From contig CM042697.1 of the NCBI GenBank assembly GCA_023614405.1, positions 465,850,744 through 465,914,743 on the forward strand: DNA of 64,000 nucleotides, given 5' to 3'. The position numbers and the translations under genes were made by a program. Shown piece by piece: positions 47,758 through 58,819 of this stretch (its first letter is position 1; each line of letters begins with the position of its first letter). The notes under the pieces are model-generated. The model was not told the origin of the DNA. It made no database searches and saw nothing but the letters and a program-made list of their open reading frames with translations. This DNA comes from Avena insularis (Eukaryota; Streptophyta; Magnoliopsida; Poales; Poaceae).

Positions 47758-48436
47758 TGGGGCATGCTGGCAGGATCCTACAAGAGTATGATGGCGAGTG
47801 AAGGAGCAAAAGTTTGATGTCACAAAATAAAAAACTGGATGTGGTATTGTTGTTAACTGAATTTGGACAGAAGTACATATAAATTCTGAACTGAACTGAA
47901 TGCCAAATGTTACTTCGAATTGCAGAACAAATGCATCACCTGTATACTCAATAGTGCGCCTTTGATTCAATCAACGAAACTTTAGACCAGAGTAAGCTGC
48001 AAATTTCTACACCTGTAACACAAAAAATACTTTCAGAACTGAACCAAATGGCACCCACAACTGAATTTTGAACTGAACTAGTGCAACCGAAAATGAAAGA
48101 TACTTTCAGAATTATAAATGGCACCCACACAACAAAATAAGAGTTAGACTGAATGTTCAAACCTTGAACACAATAATATTTTCAAATTTGAACTGAATGT
48201 GCAACTCGGCGGCAGCAACACAAAAGGTGAGGTCGGCGGCCACGCAGCCGGCCTGCGCCAGGGCAACCAGGACGAGCGGGCGCTGGTTGAGACGGCCTCG
48301 ACGGCGTCGTACAGCCGACCTCGTCGGTGTAGCTGGGCGTGCTGGCGAGCGAATAGCGACAGCCGGTGAAGGGGAGAGGGAACGAGATGTTTTTCCTTCG
48401 CCTCTTCCATGAACTGGGCTTTGGGCCGGCTGCGTC
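47758..48436. other. Spacer of the inverted repeat
   Basis: AT-rich DNA followed by a GC-rich part. The short phrase AACTGAA...GCACCC recurs loosely several times (about 47885-48130). No gene is supported. Confidence 0.4.
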
Positions 48437-48469
48437 GCTGGCTTTCCACCGTTCGAGCTGCTGCCGTCA

Positions 48470-48527
48470 GTCAGATGGGCGATGAGCGGACCAGAATCAG
48501 CGACGTCCCTCTGCAGTTTTCCTCTCT
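48470..48527 (-). repeat. Inverted repeat, right arm
   Basis: Perfect reverse complement of 47671-47728. It lies just upstream of or inside the probable first, non-coding exon of the NAA38-like gene. Confidence 0.9.
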
Positions 48528-48683
48528 ACGTCAGAGGATCTCGTTCCGGCATTCCTTCCGATCTAGTACATCAACCGTTCCAACCGGCCATGCCGCCGCG
48601 CGCTGCCTCCCTCAACTCCGGCATCTGGTCCGGTCCGTGCGCGTACGTACGCCACCCTCCTCGCCTTTCGTTCCTCTGCTCAG
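48528..48683 (+). other. Probable non-coding first exon of the NAA38-like gene
   Basis: A GC-rich stretch ends in CTCAG|GTGAGC at 48683/48684, a good splice donor. Joining it to the acceptor at 51131 (CTAGCAG|AGGCAG) places a stop before the ATG in the likely upstream frame, so this exon would be a 5' leader. The transcription start is not visible. Confidence 0.4.
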
Positions 48684-51131
48684 GTGAGCCCTTCGCAGTT
48701 CCCGGCCCAAAGGTTTCGCGTGTTCCCAGCGGGCTCTTACCTCTCTCCTCCCCTTCGCGGCCAAACCCTAGTGTCTGCGACGCAGCTGCCCGTGAGAGGA
48801 GGGAGCGCGCCAAGGGGCACCCCCAGTTGCAGTAGCTTTTTTTTTGGGGAAGATGCGCTTGGATGCTAGACTAGGAGTATGAACTAGTAATTGAATTCTT
48901 CAATAACATAATGACAAACTTTCCTGCAGTAACTCACAACTCCCAGGTTCTGTTACCATTACCAGTACACCACAAATAGTACTAACATGATGGAATTAGC
49001 AACCCACCTGAATGTAGTAATTGCAAACTGTAAGCAATACACTACTAGCATGCAGCTCACAAGTACAGCCTTACAGAGCTTTTAGGAACTTGACAAGTAT
49101 TAAATAAAATGAACAGTCGTCTCAACAAGGCGAGGTATCTAAGCAGTAACATGTGCCTGTACCAGGGAACAGTTGCAGGGCACGTATCAGCATCCAAGCA
49201 AGGAAAAACTATGTACATTTCAGAACAGATGTCTGATAGAAAACAAGGAATAAAAAACTAGAATAATAAGATACAATGATTATTGGCATGATATCATCAT
49301 ATCCTCATTTGTTTTAGTAGTGCATCTTTAATTTGATCACTTCCCAAGTCCCAACCATGGTAAATAAAAGCTTCAACTATAACTGACACCATCAGGGTAA
49401 AATACATGTGGTATGACTGGATAATTTCCAGGAAGGTTGACTACTGTACACAGCAAAACTTTCAGCATTGTGTGTAGTACTTTTTTTTAGAACACAGCAG
49501 TAAAGTGGTGATTACATTATGCATTTATATTGGGTGATGAGCACATGCTCACCAGTATTTCTTGAAATCCCTGCAAGTTCAAATGGTGTCTGAATCATGG
49601 GTGTGAGTGTACATGACCAGTTGGGGCACCATCACATGATTTTAACTGAGGTGTATCATGATTGTCATGTTCTGCAGAGAAGAGGATCCATCGTTAGAAG
49701 AATCTAGTGACGCCACACTCATATTTAAAAGAGGAGGCCAAAGAAATCTTTTTGTAATGAAAACAATGGCTTATCCATATCTCACAAGTACTCTTTTTTA
49801 ATATGTCAGATACTCAAACACTCTCACAGCAAAAGGTACTTAAATGATCTTATCTATATCTGCACACCTCAAGTTGCGATAAAATCTATAATCCCCTTAA
49901 TGGGCAAACCCATGTCCTTTCTTCAAGGTGGGTGATCCATTCTGCTGTCCAGCTTGAACCTTGCACGGTGGCACCTGGAGGAAACTCCTGTCAAGAATAT
50001 TCTAGTACATGGATTAGCCTATTATCAATTGCTGTCAATAATTTAAAAATTTACAGAGGAGTACTACAGCACATTTTTTGAATAAGTGGATAATTCCATT
50101 TTTGCATAAATACAATGGTAATTTCTCATTGGGATTAAACCAATATGAAAGTGAATATCTGGTTAGCCTATTATCAACCAAGTTGTTTTACCTTTTTTTA
50201 TTGAAACCAAGTTGTTTTACCTTGTAGACATGTAGTAGCACCTCTTTTGACTCTAAATGTCTAGATCCAACTGCTTAACAAATTGGTGGAAGACTACAAA
50301 GAGTTGTTATTATGGCTGCTTACTATTACTGGAACTTCGTAACATGCTTTTGAGATATTTTTGTGCCAAAATTTTGGACATTATCGCTCTAATATTCTTA
50401 AGGGTCGTTCCTAAGCATATCTAGTATAGCAGAATTTAATTATATATTCATCTGCTTCATTTGCAGATGCTTGATTGTGTTTGTTTGTGATACTATGGCA
50501 TATTGACATGTGGGGGAGATAATTGCATTCTAGCTTCTTCAAAGAGTTAAACTCAGATTGCCTGTAAAATGTTCTGGTGAAGCCATGGAGTCCAGATCTG
50601 TACTTCTGTATTTCATGAACCGTGCTCTGGAACTCCATAATCGACATTGGGTTTGTTCTCTTGTAGCAGCATTTTTTTGTGTGAAAACGTTCATGGTAGC
50701 AAGTGAAGAGACTGATAAAATATGCTGAATCATTGCATTTATGTGACACTCTAACCTCACGTCAATTCAGTTAGTTTTCATCTAGCTATGTGTTCATCTG
50801 TGCATTGGATTTCAACATTGATTTTAGTTGAGCCAGTGCGGTTGTCAACCAGTTTAAGCCAGTGTGGTTGTTAACTTTGTATCCATACCTCTACTTAATG
50901 ACATGTGTCTAGCCACGGTTGATTCTTCTCCTGCATGTTTATCTATCAAGATGGTTGTGGTGAATTTAGTAGGACCTCATGTTTAGTGTTGCAGTGAACT
51001 TGATGTAGTATTAAGGGACTTCATGTTGCTGTGCACCTCCTGTTTAAAATCTTTTTCCCGTTGGTGTAGCCTACAATAGATTGTTATATCCTCTGCTACC
51101 TGATATTGATTCTAAAATGCATCTCTAGCAG
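48684..51131 (+). other. Probable 5'-leader intron of the NAA38-like gene
   Basis: 2.45 kb of AT-rich DNA without a convincing coding segment on either strand. Short open frames (for example 50411-50760, minus) have no domain. Leader introns of this size are common in grasses. Confidence 0.4.
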
Positions 51132-51151
51132 AGGCAGTTGCTGTTGGCATA

Positions 51152-51523
51152 ATGGAAGGACCATCCGATGACCAAGTTACTTTGGGCCCTCAAGATTCTT
51201 ATCTGAACAGCTCAACTGCATCTGCAGATACTACTAGCAGCAGCTCGCAGCATGTTGCAAAGCTCCAGAAGCTGCTTTATCGGAGAATGCTGATCGGGGT
51301 GAACGATGGACGCTATTTCCTCGGGCTGTTTCAATGCATCGACAAGCAAGGGAATATAATCCTTCAGGACTCAGTGGAGTACCGGAGCGCGCGCCATTCT
51401 TCTTCGCTTCCAATGGAACAGCGGTGCCTCGGGCTCATCCTGATTCCAGCGGCTTGCCGTTCATCATGCCATGTTGATTGCTTTATTGAAGAGCAGATGT
51501 CCCTGCTGTCCTTGGGCACATGA
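51152..51523 (+). CDS. NAA38: LSM-domain protein, NatC auxiliary subunit NAA38-like
   Basis: The single coding exon gives 123 residues. After a Ser/Thr-rich start of about 30 residues, an Sm fold follows: helix AKLQKLLYRRM, Sm1 strands LIGVNDGRYFLGLFQCIDKQ with GNIILQD, then Sm2 with RCLGLILIPA. The GLILIP ending of Sm2, in place of the spliceosomal RG(N) motif, is typical of LSMD1/NAA38, the small subunit of the NatC N-terminal acetyltransferase that acts on nascent proteins at cytosolic ribosomes. The start is the first ATG after a good acceptor (51131). The stop at 51521-51523 lies 463 bases from the RGTA stop on the other strand, so the two genes converge. Another LSM-type role cannot be excluded. 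Confidence 0.85.
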   Translation: MEGPSDDQVTLGPQDSYLNSSTASADTTSSSSQHVAKLQKLLYRRMLIGVNDGRYFLGLFQCIDKQGNIILQDSVEYRSARHSSSLPMEQRCLGLILIPAACRSSCHVDCFIEEQMSLLSLGT

Positions 51524-51986
51524 ATGATGCTTCTGATTTATTTATTTTGTTCCAAATTTGTGCCTGGAAACCTTCATGCTGTGACTTTATATGTAATCAA
51601 TCCTTTCATATTGGAGATTCCCTGTGTATTTTTTTTGTTATTTAAGCTGGAATCCTTTAGGTAAGTGCTAGTGCTTAAATATTCTGCATACATGATCTCA
51701 GTGTTAATTTACTTCTACTGTAAAGGTTCATGATAACTGTTAAATGTCTTGTAGTTTCTTGCAATTCTGGAAGTAGTCGTACAGTTGCACAGGGGTGTGG
51801 TAACAAAAATATTGCAAACGAAAATGAAATCTCTGCAGTACCATGTTCCAGTCTCAGATTTGCATTAAAATGTTGTACTGAATACATATGAAGCAAATCA
51901 ATGGCTGCTAGCCCAAAAAAAAAGTTTACAGCGGCTGCTTTGACATCCTATCCAAGTTCGTATTTTCTCTGATAAAAACCATACAG
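51524..51986. other. Shared 3' flank of two convergent genes
   Basis: 463 bases between the stop of the NAA38-like gene (plus) and that of RGTA (minus). It should hold both 3' untranslated regions. AT-rich; no other gene. Confidence 0.5.
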
Positions 51987-54900
51987 CTAATGAACGCATG
52001 TGCCATCAAGCCATTTCAGAGAAGGACTGAGTGTCGTCACAACAGTCCTGAAGTTGTCGGCAGCTGCATTTCCTTTGATGTCAAGCTGCACCAAGTTCAC
52101 AGATTTGAAGAACAGTATGGCGTCCCAGAATTCCTCCACGTCAACGTTTTTCTTTCGGCACTCGTCAAAGGCTTCACATGGTTGGACTTTGTGTGAAAAC
52201 GGAGACGAGCAGATATACCGTGTAGTGTCAATAGGGTGAGCTCCAATTTGATTAAAAGACAGATCCAGTGCTTTCAGAGAAATTATCTTCGTCAGGGGTT
52301 CAAGTGATGTGAAACTACAGATCTGGTTGTTGCTGATGTTCAGGCACACAAGCTGCTGCAAAGCCTCCAAACCTGAAAAGATCAAGAATTTAGTCTTTTG
52401 TAGCCATTACACCATACTCAAATTGCACTGATAATAGCCTACAACTTGAGCTAACTATCTATGAAGATAGCAATTAGTTTGATGCAACTGTCAGTTTCAT
52501 TTCCTTTGCAGGCACCAGACACCTATTACACTGATCAATATACAAAAATGCTTCTAAAGTACAGACAAGAGTTACGAGATTTTAATATCTAACCTTCAAC
52601 TGATCTGAGACTGTTATGGCTTAGGTCCAGCATTTGAACCCACAACATGCGTTCAGTAAATCCAATGCGTGTTAAAGACAATCTGCAGAGTTGCACATGG
52701 TTTAATGGAGCTGAATTCGATTTCACTTGGACTGAACAGTACTTCGTGAAAGTCTCCGTACTGCATGTTAACTGCAGGAAAACGACAAGTTAGCAGCACA
52801 TTCCATGCTACATCCTTTTTTCCATAATGTAGTATGTTTTGGCAAACTAAACAGAGGGAGTACAAAATAAGGCCCATTCAATGATGACGATAACATGAAC
52901 GAAACATCTTTTACGTAAAATTTGCAAAATGCTAACTAATCATACTCCACCATTTTCATTAGCAATATTAACCTTCTAACTTGAGTGATCGTAGTTCAAA
53001 AAGGTGTTAAAATACCACAAGATTGGTCACATTTAGATAAGCTCAGAGTATCAGGCTGTCATAGACAGAATACATTTACTTGGATTACTAGATAGTCTCA
53101 AAGATCATGCAGATGAGTAGCATATACATTTATTAATTGGCTTCGAACCATAAAGTTACAACAGAAAACATAGTGCTATCAAACTTTCTAATGGACTAAC
53201 CAAATCTGCATAGTACCTCATTATATAAGCAGGGAAAAAGAAGGATGTCAACAATATGTAGGATAGGGATAAATTTGTAGTAAGCATCAACAAATTTGAA
53301 ATGCCGAAATGGTGTACATCTTCTTAGGTGGGCAGTTTTGCAACATTCTTCATAACAACCAAGTAAGCTGAACAATACTAAATTGTTTAGGTCTTACAAT
53401 AAACAAAAATGTTCAAAAATAATCCATGTTACCTGATCCATTAGGACTAAGCTTCGCTCGTCCTCATAATATCTTTTATGTGATGGATCCAAGTTAATCA
53501 AGTCACTGAAGAGCCCTAGTGCCTCATCACAGTACCCCTTCCTTTCTATCAGAGAATTTCCACGGGACTTTATTGCAGCACAAGCAAGTAGTAGACGTGC
53601 TAACGTTAACTTGGCAAACTTGCTGCAAAAGAAATTATGATGTGAAAACGGAGGTAGAATTGATTGAGCAACTGTTGCAATAGTAGCGTAGAGCCTAACC
53701 TATTCTCATCAGGTAATTCTCTGAAAAGGTCAATTTGATCAGACAGTCCTTCCAAATGCCATTTTGAGTTCTCTTGAACCATGGTATTCGTGATATTTAG
53801 CTGACCAAAAGCCACACAACTGGGGTTTCCATCAGATTGGAATGATTCTGAGCAACTCCAGGAGATTGGTTCATGGAACAAATCGTTATCAGGTGCTTTA
53901 TCATCATTGTTGCTTAGTTCAACAGTAAATGTAAAATGCACAGGACAATTGCAGTGGGAGCCACTTCTAGACATGATGTCATCTGAGCAGGGTATGCATA
54001 CTTCAACAGAAAACTGTTGTGAACTGCTACATTCTTTGTCTGTAATTTCAAGATATGTAACCCAACAATTTGAATGCCCAGAGTCTGTTACCGAGAGGGG
54101 CCTCCACTGAATATCCTTTCCAATCACCAATTCAGAATTCAACTTCACATTTGATGGATTTAATCCTTTGACAGGCTCATCGAAATAGAGAACAATGGGT
54201 ATAATCCTGTCTTTCAATGAGTAGCAACAAATGGAGCTCGAGAAAGACACCATATTTAGGTCATCACTTTTCCTGATCGGAAATAAACTGAGCTTTGCAT
54301 CATTGCAGGGCCATGATGCAATCAGCTGTGGGTTTTCTGGACTAGATGTCTGAGCTAAGAGCCAGAGGTGATAAAACCATCCACTCTGATCACTTGGGTC
54401 TGTAAAAAGTGCCTGGGTAACAAGGTCAAATTCTTCCTTAAAAATCTTCTGCTTTGACTCAAAGCCTTTGCTCTGTTGGATTAGCAGATTGGACAGAAGT
54501 ATACTGCAATACACAAAGTGAGACATTGCAGCATGTAACACAAGAAGAATATGATAAACAGTAATCACCAAAATCAGCAGGTAAAGATAATACTATATAC
54601 GGATTACGGACAAAACACTAAGACCAAGATAACACAATGTACTCAGGACATGCAGCACCAAATAAAGAGAGTGAGCATCTTCAGCATACCAATATTCAGT
54701 CTGAATAATAAAATACTAAATCATCAAGTTTGTTTGCTACTCCTATTTTCCATGATATGCTCCAAATTTCTAGGGATCAAATACACTTGTGCAGTATTCA
54801 CTACAGAAAAAACATAATTTTGGAGTAGCTTAAGTTCTCAATCAGTCAGTAACTGGACATGTGGGAAGGGCATTTAGAACTGAGATCCATTAACAATTAC

Positions 54901-55953
54901 GTGCCTGCGATTATGCCATGCCGAGTAATTACTGAAGTTGTCACAAATCTTAACCATTGTGTACTTAAGCTCATCCTCTTCTGGCACCCCTGTAAATTTT
55001 GCAAGGAACCTGTGCAGGGTCGAAATCAGTCCAAACATCATCTTCATCTTGAAGTTTCCAGTAAAACTAAATTTACCTGCGGTAATTCCACCCATGAAAA
55101 TTCCTCGCATCCACCTTTAGTAGTTTATCCAAGAGGCCAAATTCACGCTTGGAATCCACTGGGGTAAGCTTTTGATTTAGCAACCACTTACGGTGATACC
55201 ACGCTCCATAAGACTTTGGGTTTGCCCTCAAAGCGGCCTCTACCTTCAGTATTCCACATTTAAGGATCACCAAGCAATCAAGTTCACATGAACAAAAAGA
55301 CAACCAAAGCGCAAAACAAAAGAGATCTACGGTTTTTTGCAAAATGATTTCTTGCGAAAGCGATAACTGAAGGGCGTAGAAATCTAAGTTCGATGGATCA
55401 GAGCTTACCACTCTGAGCTCATTATCGACAGAAGACTTGATGGCCTCCGGGTCAGAAAGCTCCTTGAGGTTGTGCTGCAACGCAAGCTTCCGGTAGTTCC
55501 ACGCCGTGTAGGCCTCCGGGTTTATCTCGAGAAGCTTGAAGCTCAACCCGAGGGCCTCCTCGGTGTACCTACAGACCCCAGCCATGCAAACAGATTCATT
55601 GTGTCACTAAGCACGACTGCGAAAAATCTGAATTTAGTATCTTCTGCTACATTTGCTCCCCATGTTGATAAGGAAACAAGGGCGAAATCCACAGCGGTTG
55701 ACACGAGGTCAAATCTACTACAGCGGACAGCAAGGATCAAATCGTCCCTCGCTGCGGTGGAGTAAGCAACTGGTCGATCTCGTGAGAGCGAGGCGGGGCC
55801 CTAGAGCGAGGAACAGTAGCGGGAGGAGGAGGCTTACGTGGAGGTGTGGTGGTTGTGGAGGACCTGAGCCTGTAGTTCCCGGAGCTTGGCGGCCTTCGCC
55901 GCCGCCGCCGCGCCGTCCTCCGGCTTCTTCGGCCGCCGAGGCTGGCCGTGCAT
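51987..55953 (-). CDS. RGTA: Rab geranylgeranyltransferase alpha subunit with LRR tail
   Basis: With the beta subunit and the Rab escort protein, this enzyme attaches geranylgeranyl groups to C-terminal cysteines of Rab GTPases in the cytosol. Eight exons (minus): 55953-55838, 55568-55409, 55243-55077, 55009-54905, 54503-53700, 53622-53433, 52771-52594 and 52372-51987. They total 2106 bases, exactly 702 codons with stop, in frame throughout. PPTA repeats are clear: [50 protein letters not shown], then [11 protein letters not shown] central insert (about residues 210-400) resembles the Ig-like domain of this subunit. The tail carries leucine-rich repeats ([47 protein letters not shown]). Intron 4 uses a GC donor (CAG|GCACGT). 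The start is the first ATG of a Lys/Ala-rich N-terminus, and the gene appears complete. Confidence 0.95.
54504..54904 (-). other. RGTA intron 4, GC-AG type
   Basis: The donor is CAG|GCACGT (54904-54903) and the acceptor TTGCAG. Only this junction keeps the frame and gives the conserved [19 protein letters not shown] four codon positions further on would break the repeat. Confidence 0.8.
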
Positions 55954-56215
55954 CTCGTTCTTTCTCCGGTGACGGCTGAGGTCGCGGGGAGTTGGATCTC
56001 GAGCGGGCAGAGAAAGGCTGTCCCACCTGTCAGTAAGGTCGTGACCAGATGCGGTGAATCGGCTTTTCCATGTACTCCCTTCCCATTCTCCGTAATTACA
56101 GTCCGATGATGTAATTGAATAGCAGCTGGTTTTACAAAATATAATCCGGATTTGCTAGTTCTTAGTCTCAGTCGTCTCTTTTATCGTTTGATTTACCTCG
56201 TGATTCGTACTACAC
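55954..56215. other. RGTA 5' flank
   Basis: Upstream of the RGTA start; probably the leader and core promoter. No clear TATA box was assigned. Confidence 0.4.
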
Positions 56216-56216
56216 A

Positions 56217-56325
56217 TAAATTGTAACTTGGTTGTAACTAAGAATTTAATGAGTTGCAACTAGGTTGTAACTGAGAACTAGTACAAATCTTGTGAGTTGC
56301 AACTAGATTGCAACTGAGAATTAAC
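56217..56325 (+). repeat. Three-unit minisatellite
   Basis: The phrase GAGTTGCAACTAGGTTGTAACTGAGAA and variants recur three times (starting about 56217, 56250 and 56297) with spacing of 40-50 bases. Confidence 0.65.
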
Positions 56326-56553
56326 ACAAATATTAGAATGACATCAGCGACTTAGACATACTAATTCTCATGCGCCTAAGATCTAGACACTCCTAAATAT
56401 AAATATGTATTAGACTTAAAAAAATTCTAGAAAATCACAACTACATAAAGAATGGAATTAGCCACAATATTTTACAATCCACTTTTAGCTGCGTATGTTG
56501 CCTGTTCGTTTGTCACACCAGCGTACACGATAGCATGCACAGCATGGTACAAG

Positions 56554-57110
56554 TTAGACTAGTCACAACGGGGAGTATCATATAATAGTATCATGCATAT
56601 GATATTAGTATATGATACCATCTTCACAATGCATAAGGCTGCTCATAGTGGGAGTAACATAAGTGGTAACATGCATACCACCTAGGCAAAAAGAGTGATG
56701 TGGTAAGCAATTAATGAAGAGAAAGGCAAATGGAGTAACATATTATGTTACCATCACATCACACTTCTCAATACTATAAATTAATTAATGAAGTTTTCTA
56801 TGTTATCACACATATGCCACTTCCTACTATGGAGCTAGTAACTTAGACTAGTAACATGCTTATGTTACTAGTCTAATATCATATAGTAGTATCATAGTCT
56901 TGGTGTATTTATTGTTTTGTAGAATCTCAATGTAAAATTGTGGACAAAATTTGTTTGGAATTAATTTTTCTAGTTTTATGTGTTATGATACCGTATCTAC
57001 CTATGATACCAACACAATCTCTTTCATCATTAATTGTTATGACACATAAGCATTTTGCATGCATGTGATGCATGATACTACCTATGATACCCCCATTGGG
57101 GCTAGTCTTA
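56554..57110. mobile_element. Harbinger/Tourist-like MITE containing another MITE
   Basis: The ends are inverted: GACTAGTCACAACGGGGAGT on the left (56557), and on the right the complement of GACTAGCCCCAATGGGGGTA, ending 57107. TTA flanks both ends (56554-56556 and 57108-57110), the target size of PIF/Harbinger elements. Without the inner insertion the element is about 310 bases. Confidence 0.75.
56634..56876. mobile_element. Inner MITE nested in the outer one
   Basis: The element 56637-56873 has inverted end sequences sharing AGTAACATAAG, and TAA on both sides (56634-56636 and 56874-56876). Removing it restores continuity of the outer element. Confidence 0.7.
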
Positions 57111-57730
57111 GTGCCCTGTGGACCAGACCCAATGATCATACCTGATGTCATTAGATCTATATCATTGAATCCTAGTATAAGTTTCATGAAAAATATTATT
57201 TGTACAATCCCAAAAAATATTTTAGTTTATTGCTCTTCCGCGCTCCTCCCGGAGCCTGTCGGAGATTTTCTTCAACTGCCCCACACCCCTCTAGAAGAAT
57301 ACATTTACGGCCAAAGAGGTAGCGAGGAGGACATAATGTGGTGATCGACAATGCAAAGGACATGGAGAGAGGGGACCATTCTCTATGGAGGGGTAGGGCA
57401 TCCTACGACGACCATATCAGAGTTGTGAAAATACAAAAAGCTAACCCTCGTAAAAAAATTGAGATCAAGGAAGATGGGTGTTGACCCCGCACGGGTGATG
57501 CGGGTTGAAACTACGAGTTCGACCCGTTTCTCTGCCGATCCAATCTGTTTTTCTGGCGAGCCTGCACTGCTCCGCTCCACTGCGAGTTTGCAACCATTTC
57601 AGTCCAATCCAATCAAGGCCAGAGCATAAACCGCACCGAAAAGCCCATTCCTATATGCACCATTTCCAGCTTGATTTTCATGTTAAACTTTCAGTTTTTT
57701 TGGTAGGGAGGGGGAGGAGCATATATTAAT
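57111..57730. other. Intergenic DNA
   Basis: Nothing is recognised apart from short low-complexity tracts. A T-run near 57695 followed by GGTAGGGAGGGGGAGGAGC could be the reversed A-tail of an old retroposon on the minus strand. Confidence 0.35.
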
Positions 57731-57842
57731 ATCGCGATGATTACCGTATTGGCATACACAGACAGGAAAAGAAGAAGAATTAAGTATATCGTGATGATTA
57801 TCGTATTGGCATGCACAGACAGGAAAAGAAGAAGAATTAAGA
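57731..57842 (+). repeat. Tandem duplication, 57-base unit
   Basis: Two adjacent copies (57731-57787 and 57788-57842) share GACAGGAAAAGAAGAAGAAT and differ at only a few positions. Confidence 0.85.
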
Positions 57843-58099
57843 AAAGTCCCGCTACATCGAAAGGATTCTTATTAGTAGCGACACTAACAACACCGGAACA
57901 ACACCAGAAGTCCAAAATCTCCAATAGCGAAGCCTTCAAGAAGGAAACAGGGCACAAACACCGTCGTCGCCTGATCAAAGATCATAGTTTTTCACCCTAG
58001 AGAAATTCCTCACTCGTAAAACAGTGTCTTCAACAATGTCATTGCCAGACACAACCAATTAAGGTCAGACCTTGGATTTTCATCCTGGAAGGTAAGACT
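57843..58099. other. Intergenic DNA between two tandem duplications
   Basis: No gene or repeat end is recognised. Confidence 0.35.
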
Positions 58100-58209
58100 G
58101 TGAACTCCTTATGTGTAGCCGCCCCTACTTTCCGATGTCGCTGCTACAATTCATGTGAACTCCTTATGTGTTGCCGCCCCTACTTTCCGATGCTGCTGCT
58201 ACAATTCAT
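58100..58209 (+). repeat. Tandem duplication, 55-base unit
   Basis: GTGAACTCCTTATGTGT...CTACAATTCAT occurs twice in a row (58100-58154 and 58155-58209) with very few differences. Confidence 0.85.
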
Positions 58210-58348
58210 GAATTATCAAGCACATTCCTCATCGTCATTTGATTGAGAACAGCAGGGAAAATAAAAAGAAAATAAAGCAGAAGTCAAGTACAATACTGAC
58301 TTCTACAGATTTCTACTCTATTCTACATAATTTGGTACTTTAGTCATA

Positions 58349-58769
58349 TGTGCTGTAGCAGTTTCCAGAGTGTTCTAGCTATGTGTTGTAGTCATGTTTC
58401 TTGTATTATTTATTAGCTTTAAGTAGTGTTCTCTAGAATGTTCTAGCTACAAGTAGAACTAAGTAGTGTTTGCAGCCTATAAATAGAGGAGCACTCCTCT
58501 ATCTAGGGACCAGACTATGTAACCTTCACTTATCAATAGAGAATTTTGTGTTCCTGTTTTAAGATCTTGGACTAGATCTTGTGTGAAGAGTTTTGGATTG
58601 AACTCTTGACGGCCCCACCTCTAGAGTGATATCTAGCTCACGCCCCTAGAGCGATATCTAGCACAACACGTTAGAGTGGTTCCTTCAACATTTGTGTTGT
58701 CTTTATTATAGCAGCAAGGTGGAGTTGTTCCTCCACAACCCTTGTGCTGCATCAGGTGGTATCAGAGCC
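58349..58769 (+). mobile_element. Copia-type LTR with primer-binding site, rest lost
   Basis: An LTR of about 400 bases (left edge uncertain) ends GCTGCATCA at 58754. TGGTATCAGAGCC follows at 58757-58769, complementary to initiator methionine tRNA. A TATA box (CCTATAAATAGAGG, about 58478-58491) lies about 270 bases before the LTR end, as expected for the LTR promoter. Almost no internal sequence follows, because a Gypsy LTR starts at 58820. It could be a TRIM-like or truncated element, plus orientation. Confidence 0.65.
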
Positions 58770-58819
58770 CTGCTGATCCATTCTAGTGTTGACTGCGCTT
58801 GGTTGATGTAGGAGCGCTT

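Noticed and set aside
48571..48869. Coding exon upstream of the NAA38-like ATG
   Set aside because: Joining the donor at 48683 to the acceptor at 51131 brings a stop codon (GCATAA) just before the known start, so a leader exon is more likely.
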